A DNA stretch of 45,669 bases, taken from Choristocarpus tenellus KU-1152. Its lineage: Eukaryota > Phaeophyceae. This document shows positions 32,197 to 43,565 of the stretch, in pieces (position 1 is the first letter of the stretch; every line of letters begins with the position of its first letter). The notes below the pieces were generated by a model. The model was not told where the DNA came from and did not search any database. It was given only the letters and a program-made list of their open reading frames with translations. Position numbers and translations under genes: made by a program. The stretch lies in assembly GCA_964200185.2 (NCBI GenBank), contig CAXNAD020000022.1, positions 1 through 45,669 on the forward strand. Direction: 5' to 3'.

Positions 32197-33957
32197 ATTC
32201 GCTCTCTTTTTCCTTCGGTCGAATAATAAATTCACTGGTAAGCATATTTGAATATTGCACTTATTTTGAACAGGAAAATAAATAACCATGAAAGGAATTA
32301 ATTGTGATGTTCTAGACTTTTCCCTGAACTTACAACAAGATTAGAGCTTCCCAAGTGAAATATGGATCGCGTGTCTTATTGATCTATCTCGGCACCCATG
32401 TCCCTTGACCGATTTCAATTGTGTTGATGATACATAAGAATTATACGACAGACGGTACATCACACTGAAAGACCAAAGCATGTCACTTGTATACATCTTT
32501 ATTAATCTGCCATGTTCTATGCTGCTGTGACGTAATTATTAACTGTCCTTGAAGATCTGTATCCCCAAATTGGACAAACAAGGTCTTACACATTCTCACG
32601 CTGCACATAAATTACCATAAGCAGCAAGAAAGTCAGATTTCAGAAACCATGTGTGTGATGCAGTATGTTTTCAAACGCCCCAAAGCCAGTCACCTTTCAA
32701 TAACATCTTGTCATCGCATTCCAAAAAGTCCGGAGTAACTTACCATTTATGAAGCACATGAATGTCACCATTCGAAAACATTTGTGGATCCCCTTTTGAA
32801 CAGTGGAAGAGCTTGAGATGCATTTGGAAATCGCTATCTTTTTATGTAAAGAACAGTTTAAATATCCCATTTTCGAAAAACCCTCTCATCAAATTGACGA
32901 CTTTTTGGAAAATTCCAAAAGATGGAAGGGGGCCTTGACACCTGTGTACAAGGAAAAAACTGATATATGTGTGCTCAGCATGGAGCGAACAACGTAAAAA
33001 TCCATTTCCCAACAACACCTTCCCTGCGGGAGGCTTTGAGGCCTATGAATCCTCTTTCGCTTTCCTCATTTCAAACCTTGGGAAGGCATTGTTGCTACTA
33101 TTCCCACAGAGCTTAACACAATACTATGTAAAATAAAAATGTGTGATATGAACCTATAGCGGTAACTCTACCAGCATCAAGATGAAGACGACAAAACCAT
33201 ACAATTCAGACGATGCGCCTGGTACTATTTCTTGCCCACACAGCAAAGCTACAATAAGTTAACCCCTAACAACATCTACCTCCCTCCTCTCTACACAACT
33301 GAGCCAGACACCAGACACAAGGTATGATACTTCTCATATTTCTTCTTTAGAGAGTGCATCAAAACCCAATCAACAAAATAAGCAAGAAAAACATGTGGCC
33401 CTAATCCTAGCCCTGAGCAGAAAACAAAATGAAAAAACCAACAAAATACCACAAGGGAATTTTTTTCTGTCCCAAGGAGGGTTTATCCACAAAAAAAAGA
33501 AACGTGTGTATGAAAGGGGAAGACAGTTCAATGTTCAACATGAAGATAACCTCCAGGTATGTGTCATATTTTATCTAATAAAAACTCATCACAAACAATA
33601 CCTCTAACAAAAAACAGCCCATAGTTGCGTCCAACAGCAATCAGCCGAAATGTGTTTGTGGTGTCTACCACAAGCCAGAAGAAAGCGTAAAGTTGACAAC
33701 AAGCCAGAAAATAAGTATTCAGCGTAAGTATTCAACACACCCTTCACACCACCGCAACTCTACTACCAAAACTGTAACCCCAACCCCACAAAAATCTACT
33801 GATTTAGCTAATATACAAAAGCCTAATATCTTCCATCCTCAACCCCCCCCAAAATATTAAGCAGAGAAGGTTTTGAAATTTCCCTTACCTCTCATACATC
33901 TTAGAAGACACATGTGACCACAAACACTCACTATGTGGCCATTTCTATGCATCCACC

Positions 33958-35714
33958 TTATTCCAAGTTGTATTCTTCATCACTGGAGCTAGAGCCAAAG
34001 CTGGTGCTGAAACTGTCCCACCTAAAACTCCTCATGTTACCACCACCATACATATTGGGCTGGGCAACACGTTTCTTCCTCCTTGACCCTTGGCATCTGT
34101 CACCAATGTCGCCAGCACGGCTATGTGCATAATCACCAGAGTTGACACCAGGACGAACACTACAAGCACGGCCACGAGCACGGCTACCAGAGACACCAGG
34201 AGGACGACTACGAGCACGCCCACCAGAGACATCATCAGGACGACCGGCTCTCTGATAGACCGAAACAGCCCCAACACTGACATCGAAACAGACATTACCA
34301 GGCGTAGACCATGAGAACACGTCTTCTCCTTTCTTCCCCGATTGTCCTACTCCAGTACTTTTGGAGCAACCATTACAGCTACCACGGCGGTCCACCCCCC
34401 TCCTCCCCAACCCTGCTTCATCCTTCAGAACATGTTGTGGGGATAGTCGGAGACGAAGCTCTGGTGCACCTGATAAGGCAGTAGCTTCAACACTGCCATC
34501 GCTATCGCTGGGGTCATTGACTGTGTAGCTTGTAATGTTTGGGTATTGGATAGTTGCAGGACACGATGAGACAACTTTCCCATTGTGTACTTGAGGGCAG
34601 AGGAGGGGAGAGAGCCGGGGGTGGCTCTGGAACTGGGTATAGCTTTTATCGTCATCGAAGCAATCACTACGACCACCTAACCCAGTGCTAAGCAAACAGG
34701 GAGCATCAATATCCTTGACTCCTTGAGAGATTGAGTTTGGACTAGAGGGTGGCTGCAACTCCAGCCCTTCCTGTTCCAATGGGGCAACATCATGGTCCAG
34801 TTCAGGCTTTCGTTTAAGGTTCAATCTCTCCTCACCATCTCTACTGGCCTCCTCACCCTCCTGCGGTGACGGCTCTGACCCTGCCCTGGATCCTCCTCCT
34901 GAAGCAGCCCCTTCCCCACAATTTACAACACCTTTGACCTTTACATCTCCTATTCCCGTCACAGAATTGCTCTCATCTTCCTCACTATTATGAGGCCCCT
35001 TCTTGCCACTTGCCCATCTTGCACCCAAAAACATTCCTTTCATCATCTGTACAATACCTCCACCACTACTGCCTCTATCATGGTCTCCAAAACCGCTGAA
35101 AACTGTTGAGGAGGCATTGCTATTCTTACCCCCTCCTTTCTTTTCCTCTCCATTGCTGCTGCTCATTCTTCCCAAACCGGAAGCATCAGCAACATGTACT
35201 GGTTCAACTGCACTGCCAGAACAAGAGCAAGAGGGATGCCTCTCACCAAATACAGTATCTGAGGACAAGGGGGATGTATCCTCTGGTCTCTTTTTCTCAT
35301 CACCAGATTGGCAGGAGCAATTGCTCTTGGTGTTCATCATTTGCATCCCCTTTATATCTACACCGCCAGTGATGGCCAACAATGGCTCTGCCTTGTCCTT
35401 TGAAGGATTTCTCTTCTCAAAACTGTTGCAGTCATCCAGGTTCTTGGTGCAAGGAGATGTTGCTGATGATGAAGATACGATTTTTTGTAGGAAAACCACG
35501 GCATGTTCCATACCAATTCCCGGGGGACCCTTGCTGCTAAATGCCCATTCCTTAATGCTGAGGGCTGGCACTGCATTCTTGTCAGCAAGAGCAACGTCCT
35601 TATCCTTGCTGTTGGTCAGTGCCAAGTCTTTGCCTTCTGTAGAGGTCAACTTCTCGCCCTGAATATTAGGTTCCTCTTTCTTCATAGTTGAACCCTTACT
35701 GCTCTGGCTGATGA
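33958..35714 (-). CDS. Bactofilin-domain protein, exon 4 (disordered C-terminal tail)
   Basis: The last and longest exon (about 585 codons to TAA at 33958-33960). It enters in phase 1 after TTCTATGTTAGTACAG|, which exactly fits exon 3. The tail is Ser/Gly/Lys/Glu-rich and predicted disordered. It includes a cluster NTKSNCSCQSGDEKKR and later HPSCSCSGS, an acidic/basic mixed middle, and an Arg/Gly/Ser segment (GGRARSRPPGVSGSRARGRA). The terminus is FSTSFGSSSSDEEYNLE. No transmembrane segment or known domain is seen. RG-rich and SD(E) motifs suggest interaction or phosphorylation sites (inference). The long plus-strand frame opposite is a shadow. Confidence 0.85.
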
Positions 35715-36705
35715 CTGTACTAACATAGAAGAAGTGCACCAAGTATCCATGAAAAAAAGGAAATCAAAACACAAACACACACACACACACAGAGACAATA
35801 TTGAATCAAAAAGGTACGTCAAGAATTCAGAGGGAAAGAGCAGTAGAGAAAGCAAGGGAAGAAGATAAGTAGGTTAGCCATGCTTGAAAAGAAATTAAAT
35901 CCTGGGGGTATCTGGAGGTTAATCAAGGTGCAAAAATGCACCAATAGTTTTCGGGTGTGGTAGGAAACCTACATCTAACCTGATCTACATCAAATATTCA
36001 AAACAACTATTTTGGATGGAGTAGAAGAACAAACTAAGAAGAAGAGACAAAACACTGAAGAATTGTTTCACAACTCTGAACCCAAACCATCACCCTGTTC
36101 AATCTTTCTCCTTGGTCTACATCCTGTCCATAACCCTAACCCAATATACCTGAACACGTACCAACATTCTCTAAATTTTTTCTGGACCCCCCCAACATGC
36201 AATGACGGGAGGAATTCTGTTGGGATCCTTGACTATCTGCTCACAAGGTTTTACCTTTACTTGACTTATGCTCTCCTATCTACATCAAATTGCAAATATC
36301 AGAATGTATTGGTGAAACCAGCTTTGCTTGAACAACACACCACACTGATCAGAAAGAACATTTTCTAGTGCACAATATTGTTCTAAATAAGAAAAAAAAA
36401 TCCTTGGTGTAGCCTCATACATCCAGGCAGAAACACATCTATTTGCTTGCCAATGCTTGAAGAATCTCTTGAATCTGAAATTGGCAATCAATTTGCGCAG
36501 GTTCCAACAAACATGTGAGGGTATTCCTAGCGGATATTGAAGAAGATTCCCTCTGTAAGACTCGCGTTTGCCCAGCAAAAATACACCCATTGCCTGCCAC
36601 CTTTGCCAACGTTTTTGTGTCCTACCTATAACCCACATCTCATCCTATCCCATCCCTACACTAACATCCAACCCCTAGTATTCCCTACCAACAACTAATG
36701 CTCAC
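35715..36705. other. Intron 3 of the bactofilin gene
   Basis: 991 bp between GCAG|GTGAGC and GTACAG|, joining phase 1 to phase 1. It contains a (CA)n run at about 35775-35791 and one CCCTAACCC tract at 36133-36143. No other exon is seen. Confidence 0.8.
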
Positions 36706-36865
36706 CTGCCAGGGTATCCGTGGGCTTGCCATTGGCTGTTGGTGCTTTAGATACCTGGTCGTTCCTTCTGACTGAACCAGCACCAGCTGCATCATGACCA
36801 TTGCGATCAGGACCGACATCAGATCCCACATCCAAGCTGATTAAATGCCCCAGAATAAGGGCACC
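36706..36865 (-). CDS. Bactofilin-domain protein, exon 3 (last beta-helix rung)
   Basis: 53 codons plus one base. The acceptor is CTCTCACAG| and the exit phase 1. It opens GALILGHLISLDVGSDVG, which completes the final rung after ETEK of exon 2. Bactofilins typically end this way, with ...EEGA...G.. The remaining 40 residues (RNGHDAAGAGSVRRNDQVS) are the beginning of the disordered tail. The intron boundary falls between rungs 4 and 5 of the domain. Confidence 0.85.
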
Positions 36866-38273
36866 CTGTGAGAGGCATAATGTAACGGGAGAGTGCACAA
36901 GAAGTTGAATATCTTGAAATAGTTTCATGTTTTGATACATTTCCCAAAAACTAACCCTAACCCTAACCCAGAGAGGAGAAATGAAAAAAAAAATCATCTC
37001 AAAATTTAAAAAAAGGGCATTAGTACATATTGCCAGATGAGAAGAGGTCAAAATCTGCAACTACTACCATACCTCCCCCCTTCCCTTCTCTGTACACATT
37101 TGAGGAGATAAAAAACGAAACAAAGCAGTGTTCTCGTCAAAATTGTTCTGTTGCAGAAAGACAAACAAGTCACATACCTCTCCATCTCGCAATTGAAGGT
37201 GTGACAACAACTCTACTTACCTAGCTCAGAAAAATTATTTTGGGGCTTCCTATAGTTGCAAGTCGACAGAAGGTGCAAAATATAGGCAAACGTTGCTCAT
37301 AAAAGTGAACCTGTGGAAGACTAAAAAGGTTCCCCTCCCCTTCACATAATAGGGAATAACTGTTCTCATTGTAATGTCAACGTAAGGTGAACAATAGCTG
37401 GAAACGTGATCCCGGAAAGGGCTGTCGAAGTAGAAATAGAAGTCAGCTACCAACAGAATGACCTATGTACCTAAGTTCATCGCGGCCACTGATACAGCCC
37501 CAGAAGGCATAAACACATTAGCCCGAAATTGTGCCAGCTATCGATCTTGACAAGAAAATCAGGAGTGGCCGCCAACAGAATACAGGAGGTTGGACATTTC
37601 AGTGAAAATGTGCAATGCGTAATGCTGACCACATAAGATACACCTATTACATTGCCGTGGTTTCTCTCACATGAAAAACCACTTCACCCCCTTTGTATTA
37701 TATGCCACCAACATGGTGGTGATTTATTGTGAGTGACCATCAACTGTCGAATGGAAACCATTTACAACAACTCATCAAGTATCTCAATACATTGCAGCTG
37801 ATCGCAACCCCTCATTTGATGAAAAAGTATCTCAATAGAAATTCTCATTTGATGAAATTCGCCGAGAGGAAGTTGTGGGAAGGTGGTGATTGGATTCCCT
37901 GTTGAAAAAACGGGCCTGCTAGGAGCTTTCAAAGGCTGCAATCTGCCAAGTACACCTGCAGTGCAGAGTAGGACAAAATGAATGTGACTATTGTGTCCCT
38001 GCTCCTCCCTACTATGTCCCGGCCAACCAAAAGACTGCTCAATCTACAGAATTTTTTTGTAGTTCACTTACGCATACGTCTGGGGTTTACATTGGCATAG
38101 AGAGTGTAAATACCGTTAAAAACCATATCACAATGTCATGATTTACAAACGTACTTTGTTCTAGAACTGTTGTTGTCAGATACCAACCATAGGAGTATGT
38201 TGCATTTTATTAACATCGTTAGGAGTGCAAAAGAATGAAGAATGAACTGACCACTTCTGGATTATTTGCGCCT

Positions 38274-38325
38274 AGAATTTACACATCATTTTCTTGTTAG
38301 AATTTACACATCATTTTCTTGTTAG
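38274..38325. repeat. Perfect tandem duplication, 25-bp unit
   Basis: AGAATTTACACATCATTTTC followed by TTGTT occurs twice without a difference, inside bactofilin intron 2. Confidence 0.97.
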
Positions 38326-38357
38326 CCTGAAAAAATTGGAAGTGCACCTCCTTGTCC

Positions 38358-38379
38358 TATATATATATATATATATATA
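38358..38379. repeat. (AT)n dinucleotide run
   Basis: Eleven AT units, in bactofilin intron 2. Confidence 0.97.
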
Positions 38380-38701
38380 ACCATCACTCAAACCATGATG
38401 TTAAATATCGAGGTCAATACAATTCTGAAGGTACCTCTTCCATTCTAGTCAGTCCGTGCACTGTTCCCGTTAGGGTTGAGGATAGGAAGGGAATTGAAAG
38501 CTAAAGTTTGTACTCACACAGCAACAATTACTAAAAGGAATTCCTGTGTCGGGGTTGGGAGTGCAGGGGCGGGAGAGGGATAAAAACCCTTAGTTTAATA
38601 GTAATGTACAAGATGTTGCAGTTGCACTTAAAAAAAGAAGAAAGAAATTTCGGTCAATGTATTACTGTGTATGTACATGGAGGTTGACTTTTTGCACCCA
38701 C

Positions 38702-38850
38702 CTTTTCTGTCTCCAGCACGCGGTAGGAGATATCACCCCGAATCTTGCCTCCAGATCCAATATGAGCCAGATGGTGCGCGACTAGATTTGCATTCATCTC
38801 TCCATGGACAACTGCGCTGCCACAATCCACAGCACCGATTACAGTGCCAC
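38702..38850 (-). CDS. Bactofilin-domain protein, exon 2 (beta-helix core)
   Basis: It enters in phase 1 after GAATAACAG| and leaves in phase 0 at GAAAAG|GTGGGT. It encodes residues 204-253, including GSAVVHGEMNANLVAHH and LAHIGSGGKIRGDISY, then RVLETEK. These are 16-17-residue rungs with alternating small hydrophobics and conserved V.G....N and I.GDI motifs. That is the signature of the bactofilin right-handed beta-helix (V.G.V.G.(V/I)......(V/L).....G.V.GDI). In bacteria such domains polymerise end to end, without nucleotide, into membrane-associated filaments. Confidence 0.88.
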
Positions 38851-39178
38851 CTGTTATTCTCCAGTGCAAGCCCACAAAACGCAGGAGTTGTAAGAGAATT
38901 GTGTATTTGTAGGGTTGGGGCTACGGGATCATCCTCCAAAATACAAAAGCGAAGATATTGAATTAATTCATTCATGTTACAGTGTGATTGGGTAGTAAAA
39001 CACACTTCGTTGTAGATATTATATTGTTACTGATGTGGTACAACTATCTGTAGGGAGGCGGTGTATTTGTCTTATTGTTTCTGCTGGACATCATCGATAG
39101 CTGCACTACACTAATACGATATTAGTGCGGAGGTTGTCAGGAGGCATAGCCCAGCTGATAGAGGATCACAGCACAAAC

Positions 39179-39788
39179 CTTGTTCTACTACGATCCGCGC
39201 CACGGATAAGATCCCTTTCAATTCGCCCCCAACCACCACTGTTGCGTTCTGGTCTTCCACGTTAACTGACATCGAACATCCCTTGCCCACACTTAGCACC
39301 CGATTTGTTTCGAGTTCCTGTCGCCTCTTGAGCCAGGCGGCTGGACTCGTAGCAAACTTTTTGATGGGTACGGAGTCGTTGCCAGATGTGACGGATGCAG
39401 CCGTAGTTGTAGAAAAAAAAGCAGAGGTGGTGGCAATAGAGGAATTGGAGCTGGTGACCTCAGATCGGAACCGTGTTGAAGTGAAAGTGGCCGTTGGGAC
39501 TGGTGCAAGAGTTGCGGTACGGGGTGCGTGGGCAGATTCTCGAGAAAAAGAATTCGAGGAGGTTGATCTTAGATATCCTGACAAGATTGGAGAGCTGTCA
39601 GAAGAACTATTCGTCTCATGTGGCCCCTGCTGAAGACCAATTCGGGGTCTATCCCACAACTCCTCGTCCGACTCAGACTCTAGTGGTCCACCAGGCAAGC
39701 GGCGACTGGTGGAGGAAGGGCCTCCATAGCGCGACTCCCTAGCGTCGATGTCAAAGTCTATGCACCGCTCGTACTGCTGGGTGGGCAT
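39179..39788 (-). CDS. Bactofilin-domain protein, exon 1 (N-terminal tail and first rungs)
   Basis: It starts at ATG 39788 (MPTQQYERCIDFDIDARESR), the first ATG of the frame, and gives 203 codons plus one base before CAAG|GTTTGT. Residues 1-135 are Ser/Thr/Arg-rich and look disordered. Residues 136-160 contain a basic segment AAWLKRRQELETNR. From 162 the bactofilin domain begins: LSVGKGCSMSVNVED, then TVVVGGELKGILSV and ARIVVEQG. The four exons together total 2,676 nt, exactly 892 codons with the stop, and all splice phases agree. No signal peptide is evident. The domain is interrupted by two introns, so the gene is eukaryotic, not a bacterial contaminant. Confidence 0.88.
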
Positions 39789-42700
39789 GTGGGGAGGGGA
39801 AACATCACTGTTGCCCCAGGATGGCCTCTGCCTGGATCTGAGTTGAGGAACGGGGTGGAGCGAAACGTCAAATCGGGAAGGGCGAAAATGCGTTACTTCT
39901 GTTTATATGTAAATCGCTAACGACGATAACACGGTTCACCTCGGTCAGCATTGCCACTAACCTACAGGAGGACTAGTTGACAAGGGGAGAGAGTAGTACT
40001 AATTGCTAAATCGATAGGATGTGCCACACATTGTAACACATGTACAGCACCAGGAGCAAATCTTCAAAACCAGTACATCATCAAATTCGATGGATAACAC
40101 TCTACCTGGACTTGTTGCCACCCAATCCAGACCCGAAGATGTCAACGGCAGGTTGCTTTGTCTTGAGAGAGCTCCCCCTTCGCTTTATCATTTTGACTGC
40201 TGTAACTTCTTGATCATGCTTTGAGGGCAAGAGGTGAGCGGTATTGGGTTCATTATAGAAATCAAGTTGCATGTTGGGTAAGTATGCTCTTGGTGTCTTT
40301 GTACGACATCATCCCAAACAGAACAACTTCGGTTATGGAATGTAGAATACCTACGAAGCTCAACGATTTATTGGATAGTGTTTTCAAGATGCGTAAGGAC
40401 ACTCTGGACCATCTGTCAATTTGTGCTCATTCTTCTTCATCGAACGGTTCTCATATTCTTATTGAAGTAGAAATTGGTTGATCCAAAATATCAAAATATA
40501 ACAATATCTTCTACTTCCAACAAAAGATTTATAGTGGATAGGAAGTAGTGTCTTAGTGACAAAGAATTTCCGATCTCCATTGTGTCACTGTTGGGGACTG
40601 TTCAAAATTGACAAATTGTTAGATGATAAGTTCAATATGTTATGATGTCTTCAAGATATGGTAAGCTAGAAGTACAATGATGGTTTTAGTACAGTATTAT
40701 CATTACATGTCGATGATGATCGTTTTCATTACTAACTCAACTATTATTTTGGGACAATCTTTAGATAAAAAGTAACTTCAGTTTTTCCCTCACACATCTA
40801 CCATATCTGAGAGAACATTATTACTATAATAGGTTATATATCGGCAGTATCTTACACAGCAGTTTTGCCGCAAGATAACATTGTTCCAGTTTCCGATTTT
40901 TGTACAACAATAAACAATAAGGTCCAAGGTTGGATGTCGGTCTATCCGATACTTTGCACAAACCCTAGTGTCTATGCCAAAAGATAAATAGTAAGTTTAG
41001 AAGTATTGAATGAGAAAAACACAATCAAGGTTGGATTCCTCTAGAACTGGTGATATTGGAAACTACAAACAAGAAACGGAGGGGGGAGATGAGATAACTG
41101 GAGAAAAACTCCTGGTGGTGCCTCCAACAGGACCTTGATGAACGTCATCCAAAGTGGAAAGTCCGGTCTCCTTCAACAGAATATCAAAGGATCTCATAAT
41201 GGTGTGTAGAGGATGGAGCCAACCTCTTCATAAAAATCTGGCATACTAGGAAGGCCAAAGCAGTTGCATCACACCCAAGTGGCCATAATCATCAAACACA
41301 CGTGACAACCTGCTGACCTCTGGGTTGGATAAGAGGTCTGGCATATAGCATTAAGGATATCCTCCTCATTATTATAGAGTGTGGTGATGCATCAATGTGT
41401 GTGTTGCTGGTCGATGTATGGGACTTGATTTGTTTTTACAGCTGCGAGTGAGTGTACACCCCTCCTTGGATTAGTTGTGGAGGTTGATGCTGGAGACTAA
41501 ATATGTCAGCTTCGTTTTTTAGGAGGGACTTGGCTCCTGGGCCTTATCTATTTTTGTATCTATTTTTGTTCATTCTCTTTTCGTTATGCATTCTCCTGCG
41601 TTTTTCGTTAAGTACGTGGACGTTTTGTCATATTGTTGTATCCCTGCTCTCTCGTTTGCTTTCTGATCTAGAGTCAAAGCAGGAATCTTGCTGCGCAGGA
41701 GGAAAAAGAGGAAATTTTTCACCAACTCGGAGCATGGTGCTTCCGCTGCACCAGGGTGCGAGAGCGGGGGGTCTGTGGCCGTCTGCAAAAAATTTGGTAA
41801 TCGATCTAAAAACATTTATGCTGGGTCTAGGGTAAGTTCGACCTTGAAGAGGTCAACAGGAAATTATACATTGTAGTAGAACCACCTTAGACCAGGTCCC
41901 TGCCTGACAGCATCAAAAGAAACATCTTAAGTGAAGTATCCCCTCAAAAATGCTTTGAAAAGAGGTTAGAGTAACAGTGAAAGGAAAGGGAGGGGATTCC
42001 TGACGATGCTTGCAAATATCCACTTCTCAGAACATAGAGATAGCTACTACAAGTAGTATCTCCATTATATCTTCTCACCCTAGTCTAGGGACGATCCTGA
42101 CCTGTGTTCGAAGGCGCCACACATTGCACTACTTCTCATACCAACTACTGTAACAAAATGTTGCACTACCACTAATTGCACTGCCTCCTTTCGGACCTCA
42201 CACATCTTCCTTGTTGGGTTCGGAGTCATTCCACAACACATCGGTCCGTCTCTTCCTTCAAATGTTATACAGGATACTCCACTCTGCTTGATGTTGTTCC
42301 GCAGAGAAATCTTGCCACCTTGTTCTTGGTCCAGCGTTTAATATGACATTCACCGACAAATTGCGGTAGTGCAGGACCTGATGCTACAAAGGGACTTTGG
42401 ATCATCGAAACCAGATTCCCATTAAAAAGAGGTTTGGTGTGGATGGGGTTCGAACCTGCGGAATACATGGAGGTAACATATTTTAGAGTATTTGAGGTGT
42501 AAGGATTGGATTTGAAATTTTATATGTGGAAGTGTCAAAGGTGCCAAGTTTTGAAATAGAGGGATGACCATTGCAAGATATTTTGGAAATTTCATGATCC
42601 TTAGAATGTTGAAGTTTTTGTTCGTTGTTCCCAGTACCGATTTTGTCATTTTCACAGCTTAATAATGTCAACAACATGATCGAACAGATGTTTCAAAAGA

Positions 42701-43565
42701 TTTGAAAAAAAATGTAGCATTGGATATTCGCAAATTCAATACCAAAGTAAGCGACTGTCACCAGATACTTCCCTAAAAAACACGATTTTATTATTATATA
42801 CATCTTCCTCCACTATTTACTAGAAGTAAATTCAAGTATGACTGGAAGGTGAAAAATGAGGACATTTCAGAACTTATTGAGTGATATCTGTTCCTTTTCA
42901 TATTTTATTTGAGCGAAATTTCACTTTCTCGTAATTTTTTTTCTAGCACAGTTTTCCTCTCGAACTTCTCCACTACCTCCACCTTACCTACCTTCTTTAC
43001 CCTTAATACTTGAGATTAATATCGAATAACCTAGTGTTATCCTTACGTTATCTGTGCTGATCAACTATATATATAACATGGGTTACATGTACGTTTCTAA
43101 TTAGTTAGGTACGATCCCTTTACGAACGTGCATAAAAATATAATAAGTCAACATTCATTCACATGTCAGTGATGATTGATGGATGGCTGGCGGGAAATTA
43201 ATCATTCAGTGTATGTGTGACGGACAGGTCTTTTAGGAACTGATCTCAGTACAAGTACATATCCGCGCGCATACACAAGTGCATTGCGCGCACATTTCTT
43301 TGTCATTGGTGAGGTTCCCACCAACATCAAACACAGAGAACTCTTGAGAATTCTCAGACTTACTACCAGTGACGATCACCAAGATGTTACGCCATCTGGT
43401 GGATCCGGGATTCTCTTAAAACTTCTCCTAAGATTTGATGGCTGAGAGAGCTTTGGGTTTGCTGGGTAGCACCCCACCATGACACAATTGGCAATTCTGA
43501 ACACTCCCCACGACTGATTGAACCCTGCCTCACACAGTGGTACTCACGCCAACAGTCAAAAAGGG
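39789..43565. other. Promoter side of the bactofilin gene and gene-free DNA
   Basis: About 3.8 kb without a supportable gene. The interval directly upstream of ATG 39788 (39790-39990) is moderately GC-rich and may hold the promoter; no TATA box is obvious. Frames at 40021-40481 and 41503-41876 lack conserved features and good splice contexts. A TATATATATAA run lies at 43068-43077, about 490 bp before the gag relic. Confidence 0.45.
43262..43295. repeat. Small GC palindrome GCGCGCA..TGCGCGC
   Basis: CCGCGCGCATACACAAG is followed by TGCATTGCGCGCAC, giving a 7-bp perfect stem with an AT-rich loop in otherwise AT-rich DNA. It lies about 280 bp upstream of the gag relic and may belong to its untranslated leader or LTR. 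Confidence 0.5.

Larger units (their letters stand above)
36866..38701. other. Intron 2 of the bactofilin gene
   Basis: 1,836 bp joining phase 0 to phase 0. It includes CCCTAACCCTAACCC at 36952-36969, a TTAGGG tract near 38468, a 25-bp tandem duplication and an (AT)n run. No open exon that would fit the frame is seen. Confidence 0.8.

Noticed and set aside
35003-35662. 219-codon plus-strand frame
   Set aside because: It lies opposite the bactofilin exon 4, which has phase-consistent splicing and terminates properly. The plus frame is compositional shadow (Leu/Ser/Pro-rich complement).
39283-39633. 116-codon plus-strand frame
   Set aside because: Opposite bactofilin exon 1; no independent support.
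38702-39788. Bacterial contamination as the source of the bactofilin
   Set aside because: The domain is split by two introns with GT-AG borders and matching phases, and it lies in a continuous eukaryotic-style contig.
42440-42465. B-box-like GGTTCGAACC, possible tRNA gene
   Set aside because: Neither strand gives a paired T-stem or acceptor stem at the right distance.
43399-43418. Possible tRNA primer-binding site (TGGTGGATCCGGG) after a CCA end
   Set aside because: The implied tRNA 3' end is off by one from the canonical T-arm and acceptor spacing, and no LTR could be delimited because the partner LTR is outside the window.
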